Shown: positions 22,735-34,671 of the stretch, one piece after another
Position numbering within the stretch: position 1 is the stretch's first letter
Layout of the letters: each line of letters opens with the position of its first letter
Source: Clarkia xantiana subsp. parviflora
Lineage: Eukaryota; Streptophyta; Magnoliopsida; Myrtales; Onagraceae
NCBI GenBank assembly: GCA_036873135.1
Contig: JAPTYO010000020.1
Coordinates: 5,386,081-5,450,080 of the forward strand
Reading direction: 5' to 3'
Length of the DNA stretch: 64,000 nt
Notes under the pieces: generated by a model
What the model saw: the letters and a program-made list of their open reading frames with translations, nothing else
Database searches by the model: none
Told to the model about the DNA's origin: nothing
Position numbers and translations under genes: made by a program

Positions 22735-24060
22735 ACCCTTAATGCCTTGTCACATATCACTGTGTTAGACATGGGGGTGTCTCCCTACATGTCTGCCATG
22801 TATCATACTGAAATGTGTAAGGTTGCCCCCCTAGGGTAGGCGGAGTGATCATCACATGGTGAATGGAGGGCCAGTCCCTATATCAAGCGTTGTTTCCACC
22901 TAGTAGGTGTATTATCCGCTACTGGTGTTTGATCTCTTCGTATACACTAGACTACTACCCTTGTGTTATTATACTGTCCCCGAGGTGACATTGTCACCCT
23001 TGTGGTTGCATTTGTAGCATTTTGTATACTTGGTGGTAGATCCCTTATGTATCATTGCCCCCTATGGTAGGCTTAGTGATCTTCCCATGCTTAGGGGGTT
23101 ACCCATTGCATTGTAATACTCATTTTCATTGGTACCATATGGCATTGCTCCTGAAGTGGACGTCAGTGATGTATTGTAGTTGGGGTGCCGACCCCTATAT
23201 CAGGCGTGTCGCCTAGTATGCACATGTCGTTGTGCTCATCAAGTAGTTGTAGGAATCAATGTAAATATAGGGTGTTGATCTCTGCGCCTGCACTACACTA
23301 TAGCGCATATATTGTTGAACTGCCCCCGAGGTGACATTGTCGTTTTTATAGGTGTAGGTTGTTAGCCCTTGTATTCATTATGTTGCCCCAATAGTAGGCT
23401 TGCTAGTCACTATAGATATGAGGTATTGACCTTTGCGCCTGTCACTCCTCATGACACTGTCGTCGTCATGAGCATAACGTGTCGACCATTGTGCTCATTG
23501 CATCTTGTAGTGTGTGTTCATCATATTTCCTCCAAAGTAGGCGTTGTCATCGTTATGGACCTGGGGTGTCGACCCTTGAGTCCGTCTCACCTTATTGTGT
23601 TGGTTGTCTTGCCTCTGTAGAAGGCGTCGTCTTGATGATAGGTATAGGGTATCTACCCTTGCATTCATCATGCTTTATAGCTCATTCATTGCCTTGCCTC
23701 CGTAGTAGACGTACTTAGTCATTATAGTTATTGGGTGCTGATCCTTGTGTCTATTGCACTTTATGGCATATGTTCCTGATGTTGCCCCCTAGGTGGGCAT
23801 TGTCGTCATCATGGACATAAGGTGTCGACCCTTGTGTCAGTCTCATCTTGTATTGTGCTTCCTTAAGTTACCTTTTTATCAGGTATTGTCCCTGTCATGG
23901 ACATAGGGTGTCGACCCTTGTGTCCGTCCTGCTTTGCAGTGCTTATCCCTTATGTTGCCCCCTGGAGTTGGCATAATTATATGAATATATGGTGTAAACC
24001 CTTACTTCTATCGCACTTTTCAGTGTGCGTCCACTGTGTTGCCACCTTGTAGGCTATTCA
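22735..24060. repeat. Degenerate tandem array in Element 3
   Basis: A phrase of the form GGTGTCGACCCTTGTGTC ... GTTGCCCCC...GTAGGC recurs about ten to twelve times with a period near 110 bp (for example around 23330, 23460, 23560, 23650, 23825 and 23910). Copies are strongly diverged. There is no protein signal. Confidence 0.65.
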
Positions 24061-24136
24061 CTCTATTTGCTTGTTGAGACGTTAGTCGTTGGTTTAGACA
24101 TGGGATAGTGTTTACCCTCTTCATACTGTTATTGTC

Positions 24137-25980
24137 ATGACGCGTAATTCTTCTTCTTTTAAAGACCCCGTTGTTATGTTTCTTGATCGTTACTTGACAT
24201 TGGTCTTGACGAGGATTGTGGGTGTTCTCACAAGACTGTGTCGTTGTCAGGGTTATTACCCCTTTGTTCTCCCCGTAGGTCAGTCTAGGAACTGGTGGAA
24301 GGACCGTCACCTCTTTGTCAGGGACTATCAAGTTACCTAGTCGATTGGAGTTGGTGGTATTAAGGATGGTTCTCCTTATAGGCTTGTTTGCTGATGTGAA
24401 GCCATGGTCATAAGTATATCGCTCCTCTCAGGGTGTTGCCGGGAGATGTAGGGAGGTAGCTCCTCCTTCTGTTGCTCAGAGAGCATCTAATTCTTCCAAG
24501 GTGTCTAAGGTTGCGGGTATGTATGTACACATTATTGTTATGATAGTTGCCTACTTCATGGCGTAGTTGTTATCACATGTCTGCTTTGCTTTTTTCATGG
24601 CACATCGACATTGCTGACAAGGTCACTGGCCCTTTGTTTGCCAAGAAGCCTTTCACTGTGGCTGGAGGTTCTCAAAGTTCCTCTAATCGAAAGAGAAAAG
24701 TGATCGATCTTGATGATCTGGTGCCAACTCTTCCCCGTGACAAAGGGAAAAGGGATGTTGATCTTGTATCTGGTAATGCTGCCCTTGTAGCTGCTGGTGC
24801 TGACACTTCAGCCACTGACGCTGACGCTCCAGCCACTGACACTGCTGCCACTGATGCTAGCGCTTACGCTGACATTGCAGCCACTGACGCTGCAGCCACT
24901 TATGCTAACCAGGGTAAGGGTCATGCTCTTATACGAGAGATCGCTTCCTATGATGACGACATCTTCAGCGTTTTCGGACTTGGTCCTAAGGCGTACCTTA
25001 AAGTTACACATTCTTCTTACTTGTATGCTTATCTTGATGTTGTACACTGCTTTCTTATTGATACACAACGTGCATCTGGTACCACATACTATCCCGAGAG
25101 GTCTTGATGCGGCCTATCGGTGGTGACATTTTCTATTCCGCTTAGGTGCCTTTCGCTTCCCCCAGAAGCTACTCTTTTGGTCGATGATCCTCTTTGGTGA
25201 CCCCGGAGACCGGTGTTCGCATGATGAATGCTATTGTTGCCCCCGACAATCGTAGGGTGTTACTTGACTCTACTTTGACCGGGTTTCAGCTTACTAGCGG
25301 GGTGCTGTCTCGACATGCCCCTGTGAGTATACCTCTATATTGTATTTTCATTACTAGAATTTCACTGTCTAGCGTGTGCCTATCATTCTCAAGCTGTCGC
25401 CTACGCGGTTAACCTGGGCTTCTTCATAGTCGAGCTAACCGAGAATGTCGGTTTCCAGAGAACTGAGTTGGATCAACTAAGAGAGACTATTTGTGTTATG
25501 AAGGAGAAGGCTTTCAGCTTTGGTCCCTCCGAGCTTGTTTAACAGGGTCGCATTGCATCCCTTGAAGCCGAGGTCAGCCGACTTTGGAAGGAGAAGGAAT
25601 AGGAGGCCATAGCTGTATTCGAGCGCTTGGCGTAGGTACTTGCGAAGAATGTTGACGAGGAGACTGTTCACAGTATCGCTCAGTATAAGGTATCTCCCGA
25701 GTTTTGAGGTGGTTGCCAAAGTGGAGTGTCAGGTCATCATTGAGACCTATGGTGGATGTCTTGCTGCGAAAATATATGATATCGACCCTTTACTTGGTTT
25801 TAATGAGGCCGACGACTTTGCCGGATTTGCTTCCGCACACAACCTAGCGTTCCTTTGTGAGGATTCTACCCCTCCTATTGAAGGGAGGCATGCTTCTTCT
25901 TCGACTTTCTCAAGTAGAGTTGTGGATACTACTCCCTTGTGTGATGATGGCAGCGACGATGCTGCCGCTCTTAATTAACG
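24137..25980 (+). pseudogene. Element 3 antisense gene, decayed
   Basis: Opposite to the element's own strand, pieces of the antisense gene can be read. NWWKDRHLFVRDY (about 24290) recalls the end of the Transposase_28-like domain. An exon at about 24622-24990 holds a basic NRKRKVIDLDD motif and short ATDA-type repeats (ATDADAPATDTAATDAS). A block TPETGVRMMNAIVAPDNRR leads to SRHAP|GTGAGT (about 25310-25325), the same donor context as in Element 4. A coiled-coil-like stretch follows (IASLEAEVSRLWKEKE, 25550-25600). Internal stops are present in the last part. It resembles the antisense genes of Elements 1, 2 and 4. Confidence 0.6.
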
Positions 25981-26479
25981 GACTGACTACCTTTATCACA
26001 CTTGTAGATAGCCGCCCCTTCTATGCTTATCATGCATCTTTGTGTGAAAACACTTGCTTTTGGGACTTAGGCATGCATGCCATTCATCTATCTTTCGTAT
26101 CATACTTGTTCCAAACATATGTAAATGTATGGTTATATAAGCATGAGTCGGATATCATACCATTGTTATTATGGATGCCTCCACGCCTGCTAGGTTGTGT
26201 ATGTTTACACTTTCTATTGTAACCTCTTGTTCTTGAGGTTGTTAACATCGTACCGGTTGTATGCTGGACTTAGCATTGTAATACGCATGTATCGCGAATA
26301 TGATATGCTTCCTTATTCTTAGGACGCTATCTATATTGTCGTGCCGGTGGAGTGCCGGACTTGACGTTCATCACATTCATTACCAATAGTACATGTATTA
26401 TCAAGCTCACACATGCCTTTCTGGTTGCTACCAAGGTATGGCGTTGTTTTGAAATGTTATCTATACTTGACGAAGACCA

Positions 26480-27210
26480 CTTGCTTGTCGATGCCTCGAC
26501 ATAGCATTGTTTGTAAGACACTACTTTTGCTGTGTTGACACGTTTTGTGACCGCGTATCCGATGCCTCGAGATAGCGTTGTTGGCAAGACGCTACTTTCT
26601 TAATTTGTTGCGTTTTGACCACTTGCCCGATGCCTCGGGGTTGTGTTATGGCAAGACGTTACTTGCATAATTTGGTACGTTTTAAGCCGCTTACTTAATT
26701 CCTTGAGATAGCGTTATGGCGAGACGCGACTCGCGATTGCACTTTACCGCTTTACTTGATGACTCAAGATAGCGTTGAGGCAAGACGTTACTTGATCGGT
26801 TTGGTACGTTTTAAGCCGCTTACTCAATGCCTCGAGATAGCGTTGTGGCAAGACGCTACTTGCAATCCTAACATGCTTCTACAAGTGTTAGTGCTTTTTC
26901 CACCCCTTGATGTCCTAAGACAAGGCGTTGTAGCAAGACGTTACTTGCTTGGTTTGGTACATTTTACTCCGCATACCCGATGCTTCGGAGTAGCGTTATG
27001 ACAAGGTGCTACTTGCAAATGCATTTTTCTGCCCTTGGTAGTCCAAGATGTGGCGTTGGTGCAAGACGCTACTTGCGAAAGTGCAATGCATTTTTTGATT
27101 GTATGACCGTTACTTGGCTTGTCCGAAGTAAGGTCGCGACGGTATCGACTCCGTCGTAGTTGTGTATCCGTTACTTGATTTTCTCAAGCTAACGTTTTGG
27201 CGAGGCGTAA
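26480..27210. repeat. Second degenerate array in Element 3
   Basis: GATAGCGTTGTGGCAAGACG followed by CTACTTGC recurs about seven to eight times with variable spacing (for example 26570, 26650, 26710, 26770, 26835, 26925, 26990, 27050). On the element's own strand the core reads AGCGTCTTGCC, a possible distant relative of the AGCGTATCTTGA array of Elements 2 and 4. Confidence 0.7.
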
Positions 27211-28879
27211 CTCGCATGGTATTCAGCGTTTTGGGGCGTGTAGGTGTCACTCCGTTATTGTGGGGTTTGCCTCTTCATCGGTATAGCCAGCGGTCGCGGA
27301 AACATAACTATCAGTGGTAGTGTCACTGCCGCTCAACGGGACTAGACATGTGATATTCAAAATATCTCCTCAGAGTTGGCTCCTGAGGACTGGAGGCAAT
27401 CACATCACATAAGTGGTTGTGTCGCCGTAGTATCTGAGATGATACCTGGTTTTTACTTTCCAGGTCTTGGTGCTATCATATCATCCTGACCCCAGCTCAG
27501 AGGTGTTGTGATTGTGAGATTGGTCTCTGCCAGTCACACCACTTTGAATCAGTACCCTAAGGTACAGCGATCGCTGCCTTGGTGTTGGTTCCAAGTGCGA
27601 CACCTTAAGTAGTTCCCTAAGGCACAGCTATCATGGAATTGGTAGTAATTCCAACCATGATGCTTGAATAACACTGCTGGGTGATCAGTCCAGGACAACT
27701 TGGAGGTTGTATGTAACATTGATGGACATACGCGTTGTTGTATAGATGTCACTACTTGGTATTTTTCCATAGTAGAGTGTGTAAGAGATACGACCTGGTC
27801 TTCCCTTTATATAGTCATCATAAACCAGAGGTCACTTGATGGACTTGCTAATCTTCATAAGGTTGACACTACTTGGTGACTTTTCCAAAGTAGGGTATGA
27901 GTTGTGCTATTAGGTTGCCTTCGACCATTAGATGATTTTTGTAGGTCAGAAGTCGTTGTAAGACTTGCCTATCCATATAGTATTGCCCATACTCCATGTG
28001 GTTCCTGAAGTAGGACGTGTATTGTGACCTGCAAGTCTTTTACAAATTCTTTGACAATGAATCAAGTGTTTAGCTAAAACATAATATGTGATTACGCATC
28101 TTCATGTAGGACTATCTTATCCACTATATTGTCCATTTGGACTAGTGTATCAATGTGACTGTGCTGAACTATTCGATCATTGTACTGGGTTCAATTAGTT
28201 CGTTCCGTTCTCATTATATTCAATTCGACGAGATCAGACTATGCGAACTGGATCCTTGGTTTGCTTAGTCTGTTCTATTCACATTGCTTTTATCATAGGG
28301 GTGTTATCCCTTACCTGGGTTTTTCCGTGGAAAAGTGCTTGTTACTTGGATATATTTCAAGTGTGAAGGTCGCCTTTTCAAGAGCGATTCTTGTTGTTGC
28401 CAACTTTAAAAATCGTACGGAGGGTTCTCGTTGTTGTTCCCTCTTTGTGCCCTCATTTTGGAAGTGTAGTGTCATGGGCTTATGTGGACAAACAGTGTTG
28501 TACACCCAACGTCTTTCTCCATCTCTCGGTGGAGTGTCGGGCATTTGTTCATGTGGCGCCCCCTAATTTCCCGGTAATCACACTGTGCTTTGTGCCCTAT
28601 GGATGATAATCCACTTAGGCTTTCCTTGTTCGGTGCCCTTTGTGTCTTGGGCTCCTTCTTTGTATGTTTGCTCGATTATGCTTGTTTATTGCATAATAGG
28701 TGTCTCTTGCGGCACCTTTCCTTTATCTATACTTGTTCGTACTGATCACGTTTCTGAGTAAACCCTTTTTGGATGTACTCTTGAGGGGGTTGGGGGGTGG
28801 GTAATGGAGACTTCCCCCCTTTCATCATTGGATCTCGTTTCTTTAACTGGCTCATTGTAAAAGTCAGTTTGGTGTAGTA
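27211..28879. other. Element 3 internal DNA left of Element 4, no recognised gene
   Basis: A loose repetition of CCTAAGG.ACAGC.ATC and TACTTGG...TTTTCCA.AGTAG phrases is seen between 27550 and 27900. Short frames only; 28180-28566 is open on the plus strand but shows no known motif. CCATC at 28880-28884 is the Element 4 target duplication. Confidence 0.45.
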
Positions 28880-28884
28880 CCATC

Positions 28885-29825
28885 TGATGGATATACGCCC
28901 AATTTGAACCCGTTGACTTCCGAACCGTTGTATTTTTATCGTCCCATTTATGATTGCAAATCGAAACTTCAACCCGGACACTTCGCGAGAACATCAACGG
29001 CTCGGACGGGGCCGAAGCGCCCGTCCGACAGAGGCGAACTCACCTAGGTGAGGTTGGGTGGCCACAGCCGACCTCCCTTAGGGGAGATCGGGTTGGCCAA
29101 CCCGATCTCTCCTAGGAGAGATCGGGTCAGCCAACCCGATCTCTCCTAGGAGAGATCGGGTCGGCCAACCCGATCTCTCCTAGGAGAGATCGGGTCGGCC
29201 AACCCGATCTCTCCTAGGAGAGATCGGGTCGGCCAACCCGATCCCTCATAGGAGGGATGGGGTTGGCCAACCCCACCCTCCCTAGGAGGGGTTGGGTGTC
29301 CTCACCCAACCCCTACCCTTGGGGGTCGGATTGCTCCCCCCCCAAGGGCCCCGGCACCACCTTCAGACTCCCACGCTCGGTCCACTCCGCCTACCTCCTC
29401 CGAATCCTAAGGTCTTAATTATGTGCTTAAAGGTTAACTAATTGTGTTTAAAGGCTAACGATGTCATTAAGCCACCTTAATGACACCGTTGCCTATAAAT
29501 ACCCCACCTTCACAACTCATTTGAACATCTTGGCCATTTGAACAATTTAGCTCTGACATCTCTCTAGCTTTATCTCTCTAGAAATATAGTTCTGACTTAG
29601 GCATCAGAGAGGGTTCACCAGGCACCACCCCCCCCTCCTCCGTGTCTGGTATTGCCCCTTTTGCAGGGCAAAGGGAGAGAAGAAGAGAAGGAACCAAGGG
29701 AAGAAGGAAAGGAAGAAGGACATAGACAAAGGCAAGGCGACTCGAGAAGACCGGATCATACACATCCCCCGTAAGGAGTGAGATCAAAGCCGACACCCCG
29801 TTGACCTAGATCTCATAGCTTAACA
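28885..29825 (+). repeat. Element 4 5' LTR
   Basis: TGATGGATATACGC to TTAACA. TATAAAT at 29494-29500 is the likely promoter. GACTTAGGCATCAGAGAGGG is at about 29594-29613. It contains five copies of a palindromic 34-bp unit. Confidence 0.95.
29085..29300. repeat. 34-bp palindromic tandem unit in the Element 4 LTR
   Basis: The unit GATCGGGT.GGCCAACCCGATCTCTCCTAGGAGA (shown with a variable base; parts GGCCAACCCGATC and TCTCCTAGGAGA) is built of two nested palindromes, CGGGTTGGCCAACCCG and TCTCCTAGGAGA. Five units are in the 5' LTR. The partner stretch at about 38945-39075 has three. They lie upstream of the TATA box, in U3. Confidence 0.9.
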
Positions 29826-29826
29826 C

Positions 29827-29842
29827 TTGGCGCCGTCTGTAG
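29827..29842 (+). other. Element 4 primer binding site
   Basis: TTGGCGCCGTCTGTAG, one base after the LTR end, with the same core as Elements 1-3. Confidence 0.78.
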
Positions 29843-29876
29843 GCTTCGAGCAGAAAGCCTGGCTATCACACGAGCT

Positions 29877-32800
29877 ATGACGAACAGTAGGGTATCCAGG
29901 CCCCAACACCCACCTGGGGGCAATGGGCGGAGAAGAGAACCCATACCTCCAGGGAGGCGGCCTAACCCTGGGAAGCAGCCAATGCATTCAGAGCCCCAAG
30001 ACATACCACAACCTCCTCAGCAACAGAACAACCAGGAGGGAGGACCTTCACGCCCAGTTGGGGCTGAGTCCTCCACAGCCTCCACCCCCCGGGCAAGAAG
30101 GCCACAGAGAGAAAGAGGACAACAGGGAGTGCCTTCCCACAACACGGCACCCCCTGAGGGATACTATTATGAAGAGCAACCCCAAAGGTACCCACATGGG
30201 ATGCCGGCACAGAGAGATGGCAACCGCGCCCACACAGCGTATGCAAGGCCGGCATACACCCAAGGAACTTACACTGAAGCTCAGGAGGAGGAGCAGATCC
30301 CAGCAGAAGAGTACTACTCGCACCCTCGAGCAGGGCAGCGAGAGGAACAAAGAAGATATCACCAGGAGCCACCCCCAGAGGGCAGGCAACAATTTGTGCC
30401 TCCTAGGCAACAGCAGAGCAACAGGGCTTACACACCGCTTGGGGAGGAAAGACAAGCAAGACCTCCAAGGAGGCAAGACTTCCATGAAGGACCCCAGCAG
30501 GCGTACCAAGGGTACACCTACAGTCCATACCAGCAGGGACAAGGGAACCCAGTAAGCCCAGTCTACAACTACAATGGGTATCAGAGGGGTTATACTCCGG
30601 CACCGGTGATGATCATCCCGGAGGAGATAGAAGCTATGATAACCCGGAAACTGAATGAGTCAAAGAAACCCAGCCTGCATTGCCTAAGTGACAAGACGAA
30701 CCACCCTTTCACAAGGGAACTGGAGATGAACAGGGTGCCAGACTCCCTGCACACAGTGCAAATTGCAAAGTATAATGGGAAGGGAGACCCCCTAGAACAT
30801 ATCCAGCAGCATGAGGCCTCCCTATTTGGGAGGACCACTGATGAAAGATACAAGGCACTCCTTTTCCCAAACACCCTATCAGGGGTGGCCTCACATTGGT
30901 TCTTCAGCCTGCCCTCTGAGAGCATCCACTCATGGGAGCAGCTAAAAGCTAAGTTTCTGCAGAGATACCTAGGGGAGAGAAAACTCCTCAAGGGAACAGG
31001 CTCCATTGATGACGTAAAACAAGAATACGATGAAACCCTGACCAGCTACTACACTAGGTTCAACCAGAATATTGCAGACATCCAGGGAGACATCACTGAA
31101 GGGGAGATAATCCGAGCCTTTATCAGAAACTTAGGTCGCTTTGGGTCAACATTGGCTGAAAAGATGGCCAAAAAGCCAGCAAGCACCTTGGAGGAGCTTG
31201 CAGGGAGAGTTAAAACGCATATTGACCTTGAGAGGCACAGGGCAAGCAAGAAGGCCAAAATCCAGGCAGCCAAGGAGGATAATCAAAGGCCAAACAAAGG
31301 CAAGCCACCCCAGGCACCACAGCATGCAAGGCAGCAGGAGTGGCGTCCGCCACAGCAGGAGTGGCGTCCACCACAGCAAAGAAACCAAATGGGTGAACCC
31401 TTAAAGGCCAGAGAAATAAACGTCATTAAGTTCATCCCACTGAACGCCACTCCAGCCACCGTACTTAGAGAGATGCGGAACCAAAAGCTTTGGTCACCCC
31501 CTGCAAGGTGGAGAGCCCCAATGGTAGGAAATCACAAGGATAGATGGTGTGACAACCACGAGGCTTACGGTCACGACACAAATGAATGCTTTAGCTTAAA
31601 GCTAAGCATAAACAACATCGTCCAGAGGGGAGAACTGAAGCAATTCGTAGACCATGGGGGCAATAGTATGCAACTGGGGCCACCACAGAAAGACAAGGGC
31701 AAGGGAAAGGTAGACCATAACCCTCCACCCAACAAAAGAGGAGTCATCAACATGATACATGGAGGAGCAGCATCAGGAGGCCCAACTGCTAATGCAAGAG
31801 AGGTCTATGCATCCAAGCTAAGCTCAGTGCCAAGGTGGATAAAAAGACCAAGAGAAGGAGAAGAAGTGAAGATAGAGTTCTCGGAGAAGGACAAAAGCCA
31901 CATCGTCTTTCCACATGACGATGCTCTAGTTATTACTTTAGATATTGATAATTTTGATGTAAAGAGAATTTTGGTGGATGGGGGCAGCTCAGCTGACCTC
32001 CTAAGCCTGAGAGTGTTGGAAGAGATAGGGAAAACCAAAGCAGACATCAATCCGGTAAACTTCCCTCTAGTTGGCTTCTCAGGGGCAACAAGTTACCCCC
32101 TGGGGATGATAACATTGCCAGTGACCATGGGCCAAGGATGGACCCAGCTGAAGGTAAATGTCAATTTCTTGGTGGTTGAAAGCCTGGGAGCCTACAATGG
32201 GATCCTAGGAAGAACAACCATAAATCCATATGAAATAGTGCCATCCACTGTTCACCAGAAGCTGAAGTACATCACAGAGAACGGAGTTGGAGAGGTCCTG
32301 GGTGATCAACGCACTGCAAGACAATGCTATGTCAATTCAATGAGACATGGATCACACAGGACAGACACAGTGGCTGTGTTCATGGCAGGAGCCAACCAGG
32401 ATAAAAGAAAGAGGGGAGGAAGACAAAGGCAAGGAAGGAGGAGGAGTGGAGTGACACTCCGCCTGAGCAGACAGTTTTTTCAAACAGTGCCTACAAGGAG
32501 ACACAGGGGCAAGGCTATGAAGGTGACATCCATACCTTGGCAGCCGGACACCATAATAGGGAGTAGGACAAGGGACTCCATCCTAAGAGGCTTCCGCCAC
32601 ATAGATGATATCAAGCAAATGCCGCAGGAGCCCATATCAAGCTATTTCCAGAGATTCTTCAATTATGGTGCCAACATGGACATCACAAGGGGAGAAGCAG
32701 TCAGAGCATTCATCAGACACATGCATCCAAGCTCATTCGAGGCCTATGGAGGGCTCTATGAGATGGTCATGACGAGCACAATGAGAGAGCTCAAGGCGAA

Positions 32801-33146
32801 GCTGGACAGGGCATTTGAACAAGAAGCGGAACAGTTGGATGAAGTTCCAGAAAGAGGAAGAGAAACAGACACATTGGGAGGAGGTGTCAATTTCACATTC
32901 ACACCCCTCACACTCAGCATAGAAGAAATATTCCACAAGCGCCTCAAGCAAGAGCTGCCAGCATGCAGGGAGGAGGGCAAGGCCTTCCTAGGAAGAGATG
33001 CACAGGGTTGGTGTGAGTACCATGGGACCTGGGGGCATCAAACCAACAACTGCATGGTGTTGAAGGTGGAAGTGGAAGAAATGATCTACAATGGAAACTT
33101 CAAGGAGTACGTGGCAACAGACACAGTGACCACCCCATATCCTTAG
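29877..33146 (+). CDS. Gag-protease-second gag polyprotein of Element 4 (1089 aa, intact)
   Basis: A single open frame starts at the ATG 35 bases after the primer site. Residues 1-285: disordered, rich in P, Q, G, R and Y. 290-455: retrotransposon gag core (WFFSLPSESIHSW at about 341-353). 558-571: zinc knuckle C-X2-H-X4-H-X4-C. 690-790: aspartic protease-like fold with DGGSSADLL at 701. From about 820 a basic linker replaces the expected RT. 900-990 repeats the second half of a gag core (HIDDIKQMPQEPISSYFQRF, EAVRAFIRHMHPSSF), and 1046-1059 is a second knuckle with identical spacing (CEYHGTWGHQTNNC). It ends at 33146 with no RT, RNase H or integrase. It could build particles and cleave them but must borrow Pol. 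Confidence 0.9.
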   Translation: MTNSRVSRPQHPPGGNGRRREPIPPGRRPNPGKQPMHSEPQDIPQPPQQQNNQEGGPSRPVGAESSTASTPRARRPQRERGQQGVPSHNTAPPEGYYYEEQPQRYPHGMPAQRDGNRAHTAYARPAYTQGTYTEAQEEEQIPAEEYYSHPRAGQREEQRRYHQEPPPEGRQQFVPPRQQQSNRAYTPLGEERQARPPRRQDFHEGPQQAYQGYTYSPYQQGQGNPVSPVYNYNGYQRGYTPAPVMIIPEEIEAMITRKLNESKKPSLHCLSDKTNHPFTRELEMNRVPDSLHTVQIAKYNGKGDPLEHIQQHEASLFGRTTDERYKALLFPNTLSGVASHWFFSLPSESIHSWEQLKAKFLQRYLGERKLLKGTGSIDDVKQEYDETLTSYYTRFNQNIADIQGDITEGEIIRAFIRNLGRFGSTLAEKMAKKPASTLEELAGRVKTHIDLERHRASKKAKIQAAKEDNQRPNKGKPPQAPQHARQQEWRPPQQEWRPPQQRNQMGEPLKAREINVIKFIPLNATPATVLREMRNQKLWSPPARWRAPMVGNHKDRWCDNHEAYGHDTNECFSLKLSINNIVQRGELKQFVDHGGNSMQLGPPQKDKGKGKVDHNPPPNKRGVINMIHGGAASGGPTANAREVYASKLSSVPRWIKRPREGEEVKIEFSEKDKSHIVFPHDDALVITLDIDNFDVKRILVDGGSSADLLSLRVLEEIGKTKADINPVNFPLVGFSGATSYPLGMITLPVTMGQGWTQLKVNVNFLVVESLGAYNGILGRTTINPYEIVPSTVHQKLKYITENGVGEVLGDQRTARQCYVNSMRHGSHRTDTVAVFMAGANQDKRKRGGRQRQGRRRSGVTLRLSRQFFQTVPTRRHRGKAMKVTSIPWQPDTIIGSRTRDSILRGFRHIDDIKQMPQEPISSYFQRFFNYGANMDITRGEAVRAFIRHMHPSSFEAYGGLYEMVMTSTMRELKAKLDRAFEQEAEQLDEVPERGRETDTLGGGVNFTFTPLTLSIEEIFHKRLKQELPACREEGKAFLGRDAQGWCEYHGTWGHQTNNCMVLKVEVEEMIYNGNFKEYVATDTVTTPYP

Positions 33147-33406
33147 TTTCATATCTAGCATTTTGCTTGTTTTAGCTTTACAAGCTTTTCAAAAACAACT
33201 CTTGAGAAGGAGAACTCACGAAGTTACTCCAACTCTACAACTATCTTTGATTTCCTACAAAGGATGTCTTGGTGCACCAAGGCATCCCGAGTGTACAAAA
33301 ACATGAATGCTCCTAAGAGAGTAGTAGTTATTCAAAAGTATTTCCCAGTGAATGTGATGTTATAATCACCAAGTTATCCTTACACAGATATGACTTCAAG
33401 TCAACG
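33147..33406. other. Spacer after the Element 4 ORF
   Basis: Short AT-rich spacer between the ORF stop and the tandem arrays. No RT or integrase remnant was seen. Confidence 0.6.
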
Positions 33407-33925
33407 ACATTCGACGCCCCCAAGAGCGTATCTTGAGAGTAGTATTCATACTACGACCTTCGACGCCCCCAAGAGCGTATCTTGAGAGTAGTATTCATAC
33501 TACGACCTTCGACGCCCCCAAGAGCGTATCTTGAGAGTAGTTATTACACTACGACCTTCGACGCACCAAGAGCGTATCTTGAGAGTGGTTTCCAAAAACT
33601 ACGAACCTCGACGCCCCCAAGAGCGTATCTTGAGAGTAGTGTTCATACTACAACCTTCGACGCCCCCAAGAGCGTATCTTGAGAGTAGTTATTACACTAC
33701 GACTTCGACGCACCAAGAGCGTATCTTGAGAGTGGTTTCCAAAAACTACGAATTCGACGCCCCCAGGAGCGTATCTTGAGGTAGATTTGCAACCTACCAG
33801 ATTCGACGCCCCCAAGAGCGTATCTTGAGGTAGAAAAAACACTACCAGTTCGACGCCCCCAAGAGCGTATCTTGAGGTAGATTTCAAACTACCAGTTCGA
33901 CGCCCACCAGGAGCGTATCTTTGGT
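33407..33925. repeat. Tandem array with GAGCGTATCTTGA core (Element 4)
   Basis: About eleven copies of TTCGACGCCCCCAAGAGCGTATCTTGA.. separated by short variable inserts (AGTAGTATTCATACTACGAC, AGTGGTTTCCAAAAACTACG and similar), period about 42-57 bp. The inserts are themselves variants of a few types. One more copy lies at 34202-34232. Confidence 0.92.
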
Positions 33926-34201
33926 CTAACCTGAGCCCTCCGGGAGCCTATCCTGTGAAACGTTAAGTGCCGTCCGAGAGCCTGTCTCGTGAACAGTTTG
34001 ACACCCGTCAAGAAGGTATCGGTGAACTAACCTGTGCCCTCCGGGAGCCTATCCTGTGAAACGTTAAGTGCCGTCCGAGAGCCTGTCTCGTGAACAGTTT
34101 GACACCCGTCAAGAAGGTATCGGTGGACTAACCTGTGCCCTCCGGGAGCCTATCCTGTGAAACGTTAAGTGCCGTCCGAGAGCCTGTCTCGTGAACAGAT
34201 T
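33926..34201. repeat. About 101-bp tandem repeat (Element 4)
   Basis: Nearly three copies of a unit containing GCCCTCCGGGAGCCTATCCTG, AGTGCCGTCCGAGAGCCTG and CACCCGTCAAGAAGGTATCGG, almost identical to one another. The core GGAGCCTATCCTGTGAA also occurs in the Element 2 array at 43975-44650. Confidence 0.9.
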
Positions 34202-34259
34202 TCGACGCCCACCAAGAGCGTATCTTTGGTCTAACAGTACAACGTATACCGTGTAAGGG

Positions 34260-34671
34260 GTATCAGAAGAGATCATCGTACCATGCTTAGAAGGATACCA
34301 TGCTTAGAAGGATACCATGAGAAAGAAATTTCTAAGTAAAGTACTGTGAAGAACAAGTAATGTTTTTTCTTTATGAAGTGACAGGTATGACATGAAGGAA
34401 ACTACGAAAGAAGGATAAGTAAAGGAAATATACCAAGGGAAGGGTCCATACCCAAAGAGCCATACACAAGGCATAGGGAGGCATCATGAGAAGAGATATA
34501 TACAAAAGCATGAGAAGCACTAATATAAAGGCAAACAAACCACGTAGTCAACAACGTAATGCGGCAAAGGAAAGTAACAACAAACACCATCACAATCTCA
34601 AAAGACACTCAACCCGTACAAGGGGAGAAGGAGTGTAGTTATATATACAAGGATAGTATGAGATAAACAAG
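34260..34671. other. Spacer with 3' UTR of the antisense gene (Element 4)
   Basis: A short direct repeat ACCATGCTTAGAAGGAT (two copies near 34280-34310) is present. The rest would be the 3' UTR of the minus-strand gene that ends at 34672. Confidence 0.5.

Noticed and set aside
29962..30603. Long minus-strand and second plus-strand frames across the Element 4 gag start
   Set aside because: Shadows of the proline/glutamine-rich gag N-terminus.
33407..33925. Regular repeats with variable inserts resemble a CRISPR array
   Set aside because: Inserts are variants of each other, period is irregular, and it sits in an LTR retrotransposon of a plant nuclear genome without cas genes.
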